From: Parasphingorhabdus litoris DSM 22379
Lineage (GTDB): Bacteria; Pseudomonadota; Alphaproteobacteria; Sphingomonadales; Sphingomonadaceae
Assembly: GCF_020906275.1 (NCBI RefSeq)
Contig: NZ_CP086727.1
Location: 2,046,001-2,110,000 of the forward strand
Length of the DNA: 64,000 bases
Reading direction: 5' to 3'
Below the pieces are notes generated by a model. It was not told where the DNA came from. It searched no databases and was given only the letters and a program-made list of their open reading frames with translations. A program made the translations under genes and the position numbers. Positions 39,091 to 48,736 of the stretch are shown here, in pieces (the first letter of the stretch is position 1; every line of letters begins with the position of its first letter).

Positions 39091-40521
39091 ATGAAACCAA
39101 GCGTGACTCTTAAAGAAACCGACACTGTCGTCACACGTTTTGCCCCCTCCCCGACAGGCTTTTTGCATATCGGCGGCGCACGTACAGCCATGTTCAATTG
39201 GCTGTTTGCCCGGCATCATGGCGGCAAAGCGCTGCTGCGTATCGAAGATACCGATAAGGCGCGCTCGACGCAGGAAGCGATTGATGCGATTCTGGAAGGA
39301 CTGGATTGGCTGGGTCTCGACTGGGACGATGAACCGGTTTTCCAATCTCAACGTGCCGATCGCCATGCCGAGGTCGCTTATGAGCTGCTCGCCGCCGGCA
39401 ATGCCTATAAATGTTTCGCAACGCCAGAAGAGCTGGCCGCCATGCGCGAGCAGCAAAAGGCGGAGAAAAAGCCGATGCGCTATGACGGCCGCTGGCGGGA
39501 TCGTGATCCTTCCGAAGCACCGGAAGGTGCGCCCTATGTGATCCGCCTGAAAACCGAAACCGGCGGCAAGATGACTGTTACCGATGCGGTTCAAGGTGAA
39601 GTGTCGGTTCAGAACAGTGAAATTGACGATTTCATCCTGCTGCGCTCCGACGGCACGCCAACCTATATGTTGGCAGTCGTGGTGGATGATCATGATATGG
39701 GCGTCACCCATTTGATCCGCGGCGATGACCATCTTAATAATGCGTTCCGACAGCTTGCGATGATCCGCGCGATGGGCTGGAAAGAACCGACCTATGCGCA
39801 TATTCCGTTGATCCACGGCAATGACGGCGCCAAGCTTTCCAAACGCCATGGTGCGCTGGGCGTAGAGGCTTATAGCGACATGGGCATTATGTCGGATGCG
39901 ATGTTCAACTATCTTCTCCGGCTCGGCTGGGGGCATGGCGATGACGAGATTATTTCGCGCGCGCAGGCAATTGAGTGGTTTGGCTTGGCTGGCGTTGGCA
40001 AATCACCATCCCGCTTTGACGCCAAAAAGCTTCAAAATCTAAATGGCCAATATATCAGAGAGGCTGATGATGGCGCGCTGGTCGCGTTAACGATGCCGTG
40101 GATTGAGGAAGAGCTGGGAACAAAATTATCACCCGCCGATGGTGATTTACTGGCGCAGGCCATGCCGGTTTTGAAAAGCCGGGCAAAAAACCTTATCGAA
40201 TTGGCTAATAATAGCCTTTTTCTCTATAAAAAACGACCACTTGACCTCGACGAGAAGGCACAATCTCTGCTAGACGCTGATGCACGGCAGCTGCTTGAAT
40301 CGATTCACTCTACCTTGGCCGACCTCGACAACTGGACGCTTGAGGCAACCGAGGAAAAAGTGAAGGCGATAGCGGAAGCCGCCGAATTGGGGTTAGGAAA
40401 GCTTGCACAACCCATGCGAGCGGCTCTAACGGGAAGTACCAGTTCACCCGGAATTTTTGACGTGCTGATACTCTTGGGCAAGGAAGAGTCATTGGATCGT
40501 CTTGCAGATCAAATAAAATAA
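39091..40521 (+). CDS. gltX: Glutamate--tRNA ligase
   Basis: 476 residues of the class I synthetase. The HIGH-type motif is [20 protein letters not shown] near residue 15 and the KMSKS-type motif is [13 protein letters not shown] near residue 245. It charges tRNA-Glu; in alphaproteobacteria a second paralogue, or mischarging of tRNA-Gln followed by GatCAB, is usual, which this window cannot resolve. gltA follows 33 bases later on the same strand. Confidence 0.95.
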   Translation: MKPSVTLKETDTVVTRFAPSPTGFLHIGGARTAMFNWLFARHHGGKALLRIEDTDKARSTQEAIDAILEGLDWLGLDWDDEPVFQSQRADRHAEVAYELLAAGNAYKCFATPEELAAMREQQKAEKKPMRYDGRWRDRDPSEAPEGAPYVIRLKTETGGKMTVTDAVQGEVSVQNSEIDDFILLRSDGTPTYMLAVVVDDHDMGVTHLIRGDDHLNNAFRQLAMIRAMGWKEPTYAHIPLIHGNDGAKLSKRHGALGVEAYSDMGIMSDAMFNYLLRLGWGHGDDEIISRAQAIEWFGLAGVGKSPSRFDAKKLQNLNGQYIREADDGALVALTMPWIEEELGTKLSPADGDLLAQAMPVLKSRAKNLIELANNSLFLYKKRPLDLDEKAQSLLDADARQLLESIHSTLADLDNWTLEATEEKVKAIAEAAELGLGKLAQPMRAALTGSTSSPGIFDVLILLGKEESLDRLADQIK

Positions 40522-40554
40522 CCTGAATTTCTCAGGAGCAGAAAGGACAATATT

Positions 40555-41841
40555 GTGGGCAACAATAGCGCATCATTCGGCCTAGGCGGCGAGAACTACG
40601 AATTTCCCGTGATGCAGGGTACCGAAGGGCCGGATGTCGTTGATATTCGGAAACTTTATGGGCAAACTGGTGCCTTCACTTACGATCCAGGCTTCAAGTC
40701 AACAGCCAGCTGTGAATCGGAATTGACCTTTATCGATGGCGGTGAAGGCGTCTTGCTTCATCGCGGCTATCCCATTGGCCAATTGGCTGAAAAAAGCAGC
40801 TTCATGGAAGTGGCCCATCTGCTGCTGCGCGGCGAGCTTCCGACTTCAGATGAATATGCTGACTTCACAAATACGATCACGCGCCACACGATGCTGCATG
40901 ATCAGTTCTCAACCTTCTACAACGGCTTTCGCCGCGATGCTCATCCGATGGCAATCATGTGCGGTGTCGTTGGTGCGCTATCGGCTTTCTATCACGACAG
41001 CACGGATATCAGCGATCCCGAACAACGGATGATCGCAAGTCACCGGTTGATCGCTAAAATGCCGACCATCGCGGCAATGGCCTACAAATATGCCGTTGGT
41101 CAGCCCTTCATGCATCCAGATAACAGCCTGTCTTACACCGGCAATTTCCTGCGCATGACATTTGGCGTTCCTGCCGAACCCTATGAAGTTGTTCCTGCCG
41201 TTGAAAAAGCAATGGACCGGATTTTTATCCTCCATGCCGACCACGAACAAAATGCTTCGACGTCCACTGTGCGTCTCGCCGGTTCATCTGGCGCCAACCC
41301 ATTTGCCTGTATCGCAGCCGGCATTGCTTGCCTCTGGGGCCCTGCCCATGGCGGTGCCAATGAAGCCGCACTTAACATGCTCCACGAAATCGGCCATCCG
41401 GACCGGATTCCTGAATATATTGAACGCGCGAAAGACAAGAATGACCCATTCCGCCTGATGGGCTTTGGTCACCGCGTGTACAAAAACCATGACCCGCGTG
41501 CGACTGTTATGCAGAAAACTGTGCGCGAAGTCTTTGATGCATTGAAAGTCTCTGACCCAGTGTTTGAAGTTGCTCTGCAGCTCGAAGAAATGGCGCTCAA
41601 CGACGACTATTTCAAAGAGAAGAAGCTGTTCCCGAACGTGGACTTCTATTCCGGCATCATTCTTTCCGCCATCGGTTTCCCAACCTCTATGTTTACCGCG
41701 CTCTTCGCGCTGGCCCGGACGGTTGGTTGGGTTGCCCAATGGAACGAAATGATTTCTGATCCTGGCCAGGTGATCGGACGTCCGCGTCAGCTTTACACGG
41801 GGCCAACACAGCGTGACTATGTCGACATCGACAAGCGCTAA
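40555..41841 (+). CDS. gltA: Citrate synthase
   Basis: 428 residues of the type II (hexameric, NADH-regulated class) citrate synthase. It condenses oxaloacetate with acetyl-CoA. Active-site motifs include [22 protein letters not shown] with the first His, [27 protein letters not shown] with the second His, and [10 protein letters not shown] with the catalytic Asp. The start is GTG 40555 with AAAGGA upstream. The gene ends at a strong terminator. Confidence 0.96.
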   Translation: MGNNSASFGLGGENYEFPVMQGTEGPDVVDIRKLYGQTGAFTYDPGFKSTASCESELTFIDGGEGVLLHRGYPIGQLAEKSSFMEVAHLLLRGELPTSDEYADFTNTITRHTMLHDQFSTFYNGFRRDAHPMAIMCGVVGALSAFYHDSTDISDPEQRMIASHRLIAKMPTIAAMAYKYAVGQPFMHPDNSLSYTGNFLRMTFGVPAEPYEVVPAVEKAMDRIFILHADHEQNASTSTVRLAGSSGANPFACIAAGIACLWGPAHGGANEAALNMLHEIGHPDRIPEYIERAKDKNDPFRLMGFGHRVYKNHDPRATVMQKTVREVFDALKVSDPVFEVALQLEEMALNDDYFKEKKLFPNVDFYSGIILSAIGFPTSMFTALFALARTVGWVAQWNEMISDPGQVIGRPRQLYTGPTQRDYVDIDKR

Positions 41842-41860
41842 CTTTATGTAGATATGAGAT

Positions 41861-41889
41861 AAAAAGGGAGTCTAACCGCTCCCTTTTTT
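41861..41889. terminator. Bidirectional rho-independent terminator
   Basis: A perfect ten-base stem, aaaaagggag (41861-41870) with ctcccttttt (41879-41888), has an eight-base loop. It is flanked by an A-run on one side and a T-run on the other, so it can stop transcription from gltA (plus) and from the kinase-like gene (minus), whose ends face each other. Confidence 0.88.
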
Positions 41890-41893
41890 GTGC

Positions 41894-43294
41894 CTAAATC
41901 GTACGCGACGGCAGGCTAAGCTTGAACGTAGAACCTTTACCCACGGCGCTCTCGACGGTCAGGCTCCCATCCATGGCGTTTGCTAAACGGCGGGAAATAA
42001 ACAATCCCAGCCCACTGCCACCATCACCGGAACGTCCCAATCTTTCAAATTTTTCAAATATACGTTGTTGATCTTCTACAGCGATCCCATCGCCCTGATC
42101 GCGGACGGTAACTGCAGAAAACTCACCTTCTGACGCCACTCGCAATTTGATTACCGAACCATCAGGTGAATACCGGATCGCATTGCCAATCAGATTCACC
42201 AATATTTGAAGAACTCTACGAAATTCACCTCTCACAGGCATTTTCAAGTCTTTCTCCGGAAGATCAATTCGGATCTGATGATCCGCTGCCTTGACCGCAA
42301 GCAAGCCAGCGGCGCGATGAGCGAGGTCCACCAGGTCGATATCATCTGCCGCAACCGAAAAGCTTGTCCGCTGAATGGCTTCTAGATCAGAGAGATCATT
42401 GACCAAGTCCATCAGATGGCGGCCTGCCGAGGCAATGTCTTTTGCATAGTTGGAATAGTCGCCACGCAGGGGACCTTCCAACCGACTGCCAATTGTTTCT
42501 GCATTGGCAATGATTTTGCCTAGTGGCTGACGCAATGCCGGTCCGAGCTGTGAACCAAAAAGAGAGTCACTGATCAGATCGCCTTCACCGAACCGCGTTT
42601 CTGTGTCGTCTCGATTTTCATCCGCTTCACGCTCTTGGTCCAGTTCAAGCGAAAACCGATAGCCAGAGAAAAGTCCCTCATTGTCGATCAACGGTTGTCC
42701 GGAAAGCGTATAGAATGACTTTTTACCTTGCCTCTGCCGGACATGTTGTCCCCGCACAGGTTGACGCTCTGAAATAGACTCAATCAATACGCTTTGTTTT
42801 GATGGCTCTACAAATTCGAGAACATCCAAAAGGGAGTGACCAACGTAATTTTCAATCGCATCCAAATCACCGGGCAATGATAGGGCCATGATCCGTAAAG
42901 AAGCATCGGTGCGGATGGAACCCCGCCCGTTCAAGCGATCGAAATCCCTTCTACGACTTGGCTCTTCGCGATTTGTCGAAGGCGCTGGTGACTCCTTCCA
43001 ATCAACAATGCTGATCGCAATCGCCCCCTCATGCTGTCCGCGCAGAAGTCGAATTTCAACCCACATGCTGATCAGATTTTCCTCGTCGGCAGCCTGCACC
43101 GGACGTGACAGATTCATGTCCAGTTGACGACTTAGGCGGCAAAGATTCAACAATTGAGGAATAGCGAGAGGTCCGCCTTCATATCCACCGCAATGCAAAT
43201 GCAAACGCAGCAGCGGCGGATCTGCCGAGACCAGGCAACCATTAGCATCCAATTGCCCGCGCACAGGCTCGGCAAGATTGCCCGACTTCGTCAT
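41894..43294 (-). CDS. Histidine-kinase-like protein lacking the acceptor histidine
   Basis: 466 residues, no membrane helix. A divergent N-terminal region and a PAS-like segment (about 130-220, with NEGLFSGYRFSLELD) are followed by a HisKA-like helix pair and a clear HATPase domain. The acceptor motif reads GPALRQPLGKII where SHELRTPLNAI is expected, so His is replaced by Pro252 (codon CCG, 42539-42541). The ATP-binding motifs remain intact: ILVNLIGNAIRYS, RDQGDGI and GSGLGLFISRRLA. It may therefore be a pseudokinase or an allosteric partner, like other kinase-fold proteins without His. Its ATG overlaps the stop of the DUF2336 gene (TGATG), so both are made together. It ends at the shared terminator. 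Confidence 0.82.
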   Translation of the reverse strand: MTKSGNLAEPVRGQLDANGCLVSADPPLLRLHLHCGGYEGGPLAIPQLLNLCRLSRQLDMNLSRPVQAADEENLISMWVEIRLLRGQHEGAIAISIVDWKESPAPSTNREEPSRRRDFDRLNGRGSIRTDASLRIMALSLPGDLDAIENYVGHSLLDVLEFVEPSKQSVLIESISERQPVRGQHVRQRQGKKSFYTLSGQPLIDNEGLFSGYRFSLELDQEREADENRDDTETRFGEGDLISDSLFGSQLGPALRQPLGKIIANAETIGSRLEGPLRGDYSNYAKDIASAGRHLMDLVNDLSDLEAIQRTSFSVAADDIDLVDLAHRAAGLLAVKAADHQIRIDLPEKDLKMPVRGEFRRVLQILVNLIGNAIRYSPDGSVIKLRVASEGEFSAVTVRDQGDGIAVEDQQRIFEKFERLGRSGDGGSGLGLFISRRLANAMDGSLTVESAVGKGSTFKLSLPSRTI

Positions 43295-44349
43295 CAAGCT
43301 GGCAAACCCGAAAGATGCGCATTTAGCTGATGCTGCGCATTCTGATAGAGTGCATTGGTGGACCAGCTAGCAACCAGTTGCTTGGCTTTTTCTGTTTCGA
43401 TTTCTTCATAGGAGGCACGGGTCAACACCTGCCCACCGGCATCCAGCGCACCGAAAATTGACAGCGCATGATCAGCTGGAATTTCTATTGCGCGCATGGT
43501 CAAAACCAAACGAACCATATTTGGTTCTGCCGTAAACAGAATGAGCTGATCGACAGACAATCCCGAACGTCTTGCAATACGAGCAAAAAATAGATCCAAC
43601 CCATCATGTATGGGATGAGGTTCCTGTTTTCCCTCCGCTACTTCGTCTACAAGCTGCGCCAGTCTCGCCGCCCGAATTGGCGTTGCAATCCCTTCGTCAT
43701 GTTGGCTGAGCAATTTTTCCGCAGCTTTTGTCAGTTCTTGACCTTCGTCACCTGACATTTTCTGGAGTGCTGCGGTTACCGGCCAAGTCAGTGCAAACAA
43801 GATGTCGGCAGGCAAATTCGCGATATGGGCTTGCAAGGAACCGGATCCTGCGCTGGCACGGCTTTGCGCGACCAACAGGGCCATCGCAGCGTCAGCAACC
43901 GAGGCATCTTCATCATCCAGATAACGCGTCAATACCGCCTCAAGATCGGCTTGGGATACGCGTTGCAACAGACGCGTGTTTAGTTCCGCACGCTGCACAC
44001 AGGTAAAGACATTATCGAGCAACGTCTTACTTTCGAGCAGGCCGGCATTTTGCAACAACCCATAGCTATGAACGCGGCCACTATTTCCAATCTCGATAAC
44101 GATATCTTGCTGCATACCGAAATCTTCAGCTGCGATCATGCAAATTTCAGTTTCTATTTCCTGAACAATGGTGCGAAGATATTGACGCCCATTGGACAAC
44201 ATCCGATCAGTCAGAATAACCTCTGATTTTGGAAATAAAGCGGACGCAAGATCATCCGCGATATACCCGCTGGAAATGCCAATTGCAGAAGCTTGCTGAA
44301 CAAGCCCAACGCCTGGATTCCGTTCCATTGAAAAGTCTCGTGTCGCCAT
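43294..44349 (-). CDS. DUF2336 domain protein
   Basis: 351 mostly helical, soluble residues. The region from about residue 60 to 300 fits the DUF2336 pattern of HEAT-like helical repeats (for example RVSQADLEAVLTRYLDDEDASVADAAMALLV, and near residue 260 ARRSGLSVDQLILFTAEPN). The function of DUF2336 is not established; members are mostly alphaproteobacterial and often lie near signalling genes. Here it is coupled to the kinase-like gene downstream and follows the membrane protein gene by about 50 bases. A protein-protein interaction role is plausible but unproved. Confidence 0.8.
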   Translation of the reverse strand: MATRDFSMERNPGVGLVQQASAIGISSGYIADDLASALFPKSEVILTDRMLSNGRQYLRTIVQEIETEICMIAAEDFGMQQDIVIEIGNSGRVHSYGLLQNAGLLESKTLLDNVFTCVQRAELNTRLLQRVSQADLEAVLTRYLDDEDASVADAAMALLVAQSRASAGSGSLQAHIANLPADILFALTWPVTAALQKMSGDEGQELTKAAEKLLSQHDEGIATPIRAARLAQLVDEVAEGKQEPHPIHDGLDLFFARIARRSGLSVDQLILFTAEPNMVRLVLTMRAIEIPADHALSIFGALDAGGQVLTRASYEEIETEKAKQLVASWSTNALYQNAQHQLNAHLSGLPA

Positions 44350-44400
44350 GGAGTTACCCCTAGGCTAATGTGGTTAATATCTGGCTAAGTGCAACATCCA

Positions 44401-45603
44401 CTATGCGATAGGATCTGTGCGCTCTTGATCGGTTGAACTAAGTCGCTGTTTAGCGATAATAAACAAGAGACAGAATAGCGGAGCAAAATAAAGCCCAAAC
44501 AAAAAAATATTCAATGCCGCGGCTAGAAATAAAATCAGTAATATCAATGGAATATCGGGGAAAAGTCCATTCAGATGACGACCTTCTGGTTCTGCGAAAA
44601 TGATCCACAGAATTCCGAAGAGCAAAAGCAATATGGTTATATGGGCGAATAATGATTCCACCCGCGCATAATGGACGACCGCAACTGTCAAGACGGCTGC
44701 TGCCAGCAGATGAAAACAAAGACCTACCAAGTCGGTTCTTTGATCCTGTCGGGAAAAAATTGAAAGACGGCGATGAAGCATAATTGCCAAAGAACCGGTC
44801 AATAGCAAGCCTAGTGACAGAACAGGCCAACCGAATAGCGCCATTATCAATGCAATCAAGCCAGCCCCCAAGCTTGCAAAACCAGTGTAATTTTTCGCAC
44901 CGGGCGATTTCCAAAGCAAAGGAATGATCTTTCGCATCAACGGCCAGATGGCGAACCGATCAAGCCAATTTTGCTTGGGTATCTTGACTATATTCAACTG
45001 CCGAATGGCATAAGCTGCGCTCTCCTCGGCTTGTTGCAAGCGGGGAACCGCATCCATCTGCATATCGGCATCTGAAACCAATTCACGTTTGCATTCCGCT
45101 TGGACTGCGGTTCGAAGTAATGCCGATCCGACATCCCAATCATCCGGGATTTCTGCAATTTCTGACAAGCGTTCCGACCTTAAAACGGCAATACCAAGCC
45201 ATCTATGAGTAAGGTCGATACGCTCAAAATTTTGATACTCATCAGCGTTGGAAACAACATAAATTAGCTCTTCCGATGCCGCAGACAGCTTCCGTTCAAT
45301 GGCTTCATCAGGAAAAACACCATCGGCAAGAAAGACAAGATCGCTGCCCTGCGTGGGATATTCCTGCAAATCTGAAGCATTTCGAACAATATCGATCTTA
45401 ACGTTGCTATTCCGCAATCCGTCGGCATATTGCAGGAGGCCGCCGTGCATAGTTGGGCTCAGCAGAATGATCTTCTCTGCCCCCATTCGCATCGCTGACT
45501 CAACCTGTTTCGAGAGAATATTGCGGTCAAAAAGAGGTAACATCCCTGCTGGCGGATCTCCCGCAGAAGTTTCGGCCGATAGTGAAATTAATGCCAGTCT
45601 CAA
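44401..45603 (-). CDS. Membrane protein with nucleotidyltransferase-like N-terminal domain
   Basis: 400 residues. The N-terminal 200 look like a degenerate sugar-nucleotidyltransferase fold: LISLSAETSAGDPPAGMLPL, then FDRNILSKQVESAMRMGAEKIILL, and DLVFLADGVFPDEA in place of the usual metal site. After a linker rich in charged residues, about residues 235-390 hold six or so membrane helices (for example GLIALIMALFGWPVLSLGLL). The order resembles enzymes that join a nucleotidyltransferase to a phosphatidyltransferase, but the CDP-alcohol signature is not visible, so catalytic activity is doubtful. It lies between the Hpt-like and DUF2336 genes on the same strand. I do not recognise a named family. 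Confidence 0.65.
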   Translation of the reverse strand: MRLALISLSAETSAGDPPAGMLPLFDRNILSKQVESAMRMGAEKIILLSPTMHGGLLQYADGLRNSNVKIDIVRNASDLQEYPTQGSDLVFLADGVFPDEAIERKLSAASEELIYVVSNADEYQNFERIDLTHRWLGIAVLRSERLSEIAEIPDDWDVGSALLRTAVQAECKRELVSDADMQMDAVPRLQQAEESAAYAIRQLNIVKIPKQNWLDRFAIWPLMRKIIPLLWKSPGAKNYTGFASLGAGLIALIMALFGWPVLSLGLLLTGSLAIMLHRRLSIFSRQDQRTDLVGLCFHLLAAAVLTVAVVHYARVESLFAHITILLLLFGILWIIFAEPEGRHLNGLFPDIPLILLILFLAAALNIFLFGLYFAPLFCLLFIIAKQRLSSTDQERTDPIA

Positions 45604-45710
45604 TGAAATATCCCAATTAGCTAGCCGAACGACTTAAGCTTCATATAGGATTTAGAGATGGAGCATAAAAGCGATATCTGCTCATAGCCGTGCGCTGTTA
45701 GACTGTATTT

Positions 45711-46019
45711 TCAGTCTCGATGATCTTCGATCGTCTTAATTGCCTGCTCTAGCCGTCTCAAAACAGTTGGCTCGCCTGGCGCAGCGGTTGCTGCTTCTTC
45801 TGCCAACAAGAGAACTTGCCTGGCTCCAAAGCTGGCCGCCAAGCCCTTCAAACGCCATGCAGCATAGTGCCAGTTGGCATCACAACGGGCCCGATGCAGC
45901 AGATCAACCTGCCGTTTCGCGCTCTCTAAAAAGGCCGTGCGTAGCTCAGCAATTAGGGACTGATCGTCACCTACAGCAGCGGCCAATGCCGCGTCGAGCG
46001 CTCCATAATCAAATGACAT
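45711..46019 (-). CDS. Hpt-like protein with tryptophan replacing the acceptor histidine
   Basis: 102 residues with the layout of a histidine phosphotransfer four-helix bundle: a first helix FLESAKRQVDLLHRA, then AAWRLKGLAASFGARQVLLLAEEAA, which follows the Hpt pattern AxHxLKGxxxxxG. The phospho-acceptor position is Trp55 (codon TGG, 45855-45857) rather than His, while the Lys and Gly that usually surround it remain. A nearby His50 is out of register. The protein cannot relay phosphate in the normal way and may act as a binding scaffold. It heads the minus-strand set that includes the acceptor-less kinase-like protein. A small stem, agactg/cagtct, spans its stop codon. Confidence 0.75.
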   Translation of the reverse strand: MSFDYGALDAALAAAVGDDQSLIAELRTAFLESAKRQVDLLHRARCDANWHYAAWRLKGLAASFGARQVLLLAEEAATAAPGEPTVLRRLEQAIKTIEDHRD

Positions 46020-46145
46020 GAGGCTTTTCTACGGTGCCATGGTTAACTTATAGTTTCTCCCGGCGACATTTAATGGTAAATGAGAATCATGACAGGTGGA
46101 TCAAAAATTATCGGAATTAGGCGTGACCGGGGCACGGAGCCTCAC

Positions 46146-48434
46146 ATGGAACATGTCGAGATTGATGAAACTGATGGCGAAGAAGCCCTTGAGCTCAGCG
46201 ATGATGATCGTGAGAGCGAGGAGGAAATCGATACAAATCAACAAGTTGACGGGGCCGATAGCGATGAAGAGTGGAGCCATTATGCGGATGAAGAAGTAAG
46301 TTCTGCTTCAAAGTCCCATTATGTCGCACCGACACTATTGGGAATCTCCATCGCCATTTGGACAGGCTTATTCCTCTGGGTCAATCAAGAGATTTTTTCC
46401 GTGATTCCTTCCATGAAAGGCGGAATCGACCTTTTCTCGCAATATTGTATGCCGGTTGCCACCCTCGCGGTGCTCTATTTGCTCTATATGAGGAACAGCA
46501 CGCGGGAGGCAAAACGCTTTGATGATGTGGGATCATCTCTGCGCGCCGAATCCGAGCAGCTGGAATTTCGTCTAAAGACAGTCAATAACGAGCTGGCAAT
46601 GGCACGTGAGTTTCTGGCCGGTGAAACGAGAGAATTGGAAACACTGGGTAGCCAGTCTTCCGAGAAATTGAACAATGCAGCGAGTAACATAAAATCCGCT
46701 CTCAGTGATGGCTTGTCCAAAATGAAAAAGCTCGATGATGTCGGCGGCGCTGCTTACAAAAATCTTGAACAGCTGCGCGAACATCTGCCTGTGGTTATCA
46801 ACACCGCTAAAGATGTAACCAACCAGATCGGCAATTCTGGGCGATCCGCTCAAGCCGAAATTGCAGCGATGGTCACCACGCTCAAGCGCGTAGGCGATGT
46901 TGGAACGGCGGCTAAAGAGAGCCTCGATGAGTTAAATCATCGGTCTGAGGAATCTTTAGAGAATCTCGCAAAAACAGCAGAAGACATTAAGCAGAAATTC
47001 ACTGCGCAATTGTCTGAGGCCGAAACCGGCACCAACCGCATTGCCGGGGTTTTAAAGAACGCATCCACCGAAGTTATCGAAGCGCTGCATAAAACGCGCG
47101 CGGAATTGGCCACCGAGTCATCAGAAAGTTCACAGGCCATCAAGGCAGACCTCGCGGCTTTGGAAGAGACGCTGGTGACAGTTGGCAAAGCGGCGGATGA
47201 CGAAGAAACACGCCTCAAGGATTTGGTTGCCGGTCTGAATGAAAATATCCTCGAGATTTCCACCAAAGTGGAAACGCTCGACAATGAAAGCGGTGAAAAA
47301 ACCGCAAAACTTGCCTTTGCCATGACTGCGCTGGAGCAGAATAGCGATGCACTCAAAAAATCGATCGAAGAAGGTCATGGCACAGCCGATGGCATGATCG
47401 AGCGTATTGAGCAGTTGTTGGTTGCGTTGGACAGCAGTGCCAGAGAGCTTGATGAAACATTGCCGGCTGCGTTTGAGCGGATGAATGAGAAAACTGAAAG
47501 CAGTTTTGCCACATTTAACCGCATGACCGAAGAGGCGGCAAAAGTTGGCACTGTTACTGAAGAAGTCACGGCGAAAATTGAAAAATCAGATGAAGCCATT
47601 GAAGAACAACGGGCGAAGCTCGCCAAACTAAGTCATGATGGAAATATCGCGACCGACAATGTTCTCGGAAAAATCGATGGCTTGGCGAAAGAGTTGCAAG
47701 ATGTTCGTGATCAAAATGAGGCTTTGGCAGAAAGTGCTGGCGAAAAACTGATCAGCGCGCTGCTTCGTGTAAAAGAAACAGCAAGACAAGCGTCCGAGCA
47801 TTCTCGAGAAGCTCTGGAGAAATCCATATCCGGCTCTGCGGAAGCCTTTGAGAAGGTCAGTGAAGAAGCTCTCAACAAGATTATCGACGAGAAGATAACG
47901 TCGATCGCACCCAAGCTGGAAAAAGCTGTTTCCAATGCCGTCGCCACAACTGAGTCGACCGCAGGTCATCTGACCAGCCAGCTCAACGCAATTGAGGAAA
48001 TGACGGTCAAGCTGGAACAACGCATTTTGTTCGCGAAAGAAAAAGCGGAGCAGAGCAGTGAAGAGAATTTCACGCGCCGGGTTGCGTCACTCACCGAGTC
48101 ACTCAACTCCACTGCCATAGACGTGACCAAATTGCTGTCGAACGAGGTAACCGACACCGAATGGGCCGCTTATCTGAAAGGAGATCGCGGTATCTTCACC
48201 CGTCGGGCGGTACGCCTGCTCGATGCCGGAGAGGTCCGCGAAATATTATCAGAATATGACAGCAACTCCGAGTTCCGCGAACATGTAAACCGCTATATTC
48301 ACGACTTTGAAACGATGCTCCGCGGTGTCCTGGCAACCCGAGACGGAAGTGCGGTAAGTGTTACTTTGCTGTCATCTGACATCGGCAAACTATATGTCGC
48401 ATTGGCACAAGCAATCGAACGCCTTCGTAGCTAG
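46146..48434 (+). CDS. Long membrane-anchored coiled-coil protein
   Basis: 762 residues from ATG 46146, chosen for GGAG six bases upstream; starts at 46080 or 46089 add up to 22 residues in rare-codon-rich sequence. The first 50 residues are strongly acidic (Asp/Glu-rich), then two membrane helices (about 60-79 and 99-115), then about 500 residues of continuous coiled coil rich in Ala, Glu, Lys and Ser. The coil resembles the signalling coil of chemoreceptors but lacks their conserved tip. The final 110 residues form a compact domain containing TEWAAYLKGDRGIFTRRAVRLLD and RYIHDFETMLRGVLATRDGS. I recognise this as a conserved sphingomonad protein type without a known role. It diverges from the Hpt-like gene, 126 bases apart. 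Confidence 0.78.
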   Translation: MEHVEIDETDGEEALELSDDDRESEEEIDTNQQVDGADSDEEWSHYADEEVSSASKSHYVAPTLLGISIAIWTGLFLWVNQEIFSVIPSMKGGIDLFSQYCMPVATLAVLYLLYMRNSTREAKRFDDVGSSLRAESEQLEFRLKTVNNELAMAREFLAGETRELETLGSQSSEKLNNAASNIKSALSDGLSKMKKLDDVGGAAYKNLEQLREHLPVVINTAKDVTNQIGNSGRSAQAEIAAMVTTLKRVGDVGTAAKESLDELNHRSEESLENLAKTAEDIKQKFTAQLSEAETGTNRIAGVLKNASTEVIEALHKTRAELATESSESSQAIKADLAALEETLVTVGKAADDEETRLKDLVAGLNENILEISTKVETLDNESGEKTAKLAFAMTALEQNSDALKKSIEEGHGTADGMIERIEQLLVALDSSARELDETLPAAFERMNEKTESSFATFNRMTEEAAKVGTVTEEVTAKIEKSDEAIEEQRAKLAKLSHDGNIATDNVLGKIDGLAKELQDVRDQNEALAESAGEKLISALLRVKETARQASEHSREALEKSISGSAEAFEKVSEEALNKIIDEKITSIAPKLEKAVSNAVATTESTAGHLTSQLNAIEEMTVKLEQRILFAKEKAEQSSEENFTRRVASLTESLNSTAIDVTKLLSNEVTDTEWAAYLKGDRGIFTRRAVRLLDAGEVREILSEYDSNSEFREHVNRYIHDFETMLRGVLATRDGSAVSVTLLSSDIGKLYVALAQAIERLRS

Positions 48435-48450
48435 TTAATCGCAACCAAAG

Positions 48451-48732
48451 TTAGCCACGTATCCGCTCAATACTCCCGAAGAAATCGATATCTTCGACTG
48501 TAACCCAGTGGTTGGTGTAGTTAAAATAGAACAAGATAAACGCAAATGTGGCGAGCAATGTCGTGTAGAGTAGAACCCTGCCCGGCTTGAAATTGACTGG
48601 GGCTCCATCTGCTTGCCCTTTGACCATTTCAACCCCCGTTTCCGCATGATTGCGAATACCGAAAGGCAGAATGATGAAGGCTGAGATCACCCAAAACAAA
48701 ACATAAATCGCAAGGATAGATGTCCATTCCAT
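48451..48732 (-). CDS. DUF1467 family membrane protein
   Basis: 93 residues with two membrane helices (about 5-25 and 55-75). The family pattern is FWVISAFIILPFGIRNHAETG near the first helix. Function unknown; the family is common in alphaproteobacteria. It is the last gene of the long nuo-birA-coaX-rnj transcript, four bases after the ribonuclease J stop, and converges on the coiled-coil gene with 16 bases between. Confidence 0.88.
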   Translation of the reverse strand: MEWTSILAIYVLFWVISAFIILPFGIRNHAETGVEMVKGQADGAPVNFKPGRVLLYTTLLATFAFILFYFNYTNHWVTVEDIDFFGSIERIRG

Positions 48733-48736
48733 AGGA

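Noticed and set aside
39061..39936. Minus-strand open frame of 291 codons
   Set aside because: Antisense to gltX and overlapping the comEC start; the gltX catalytic motifs show which strand is coding.
45700..45717. Stem agactg/cagtct at the end of the Hpt-like gene as a terminator
   Set aside because: Six pairs spanning the stop codon with no U-run on the transcript side.
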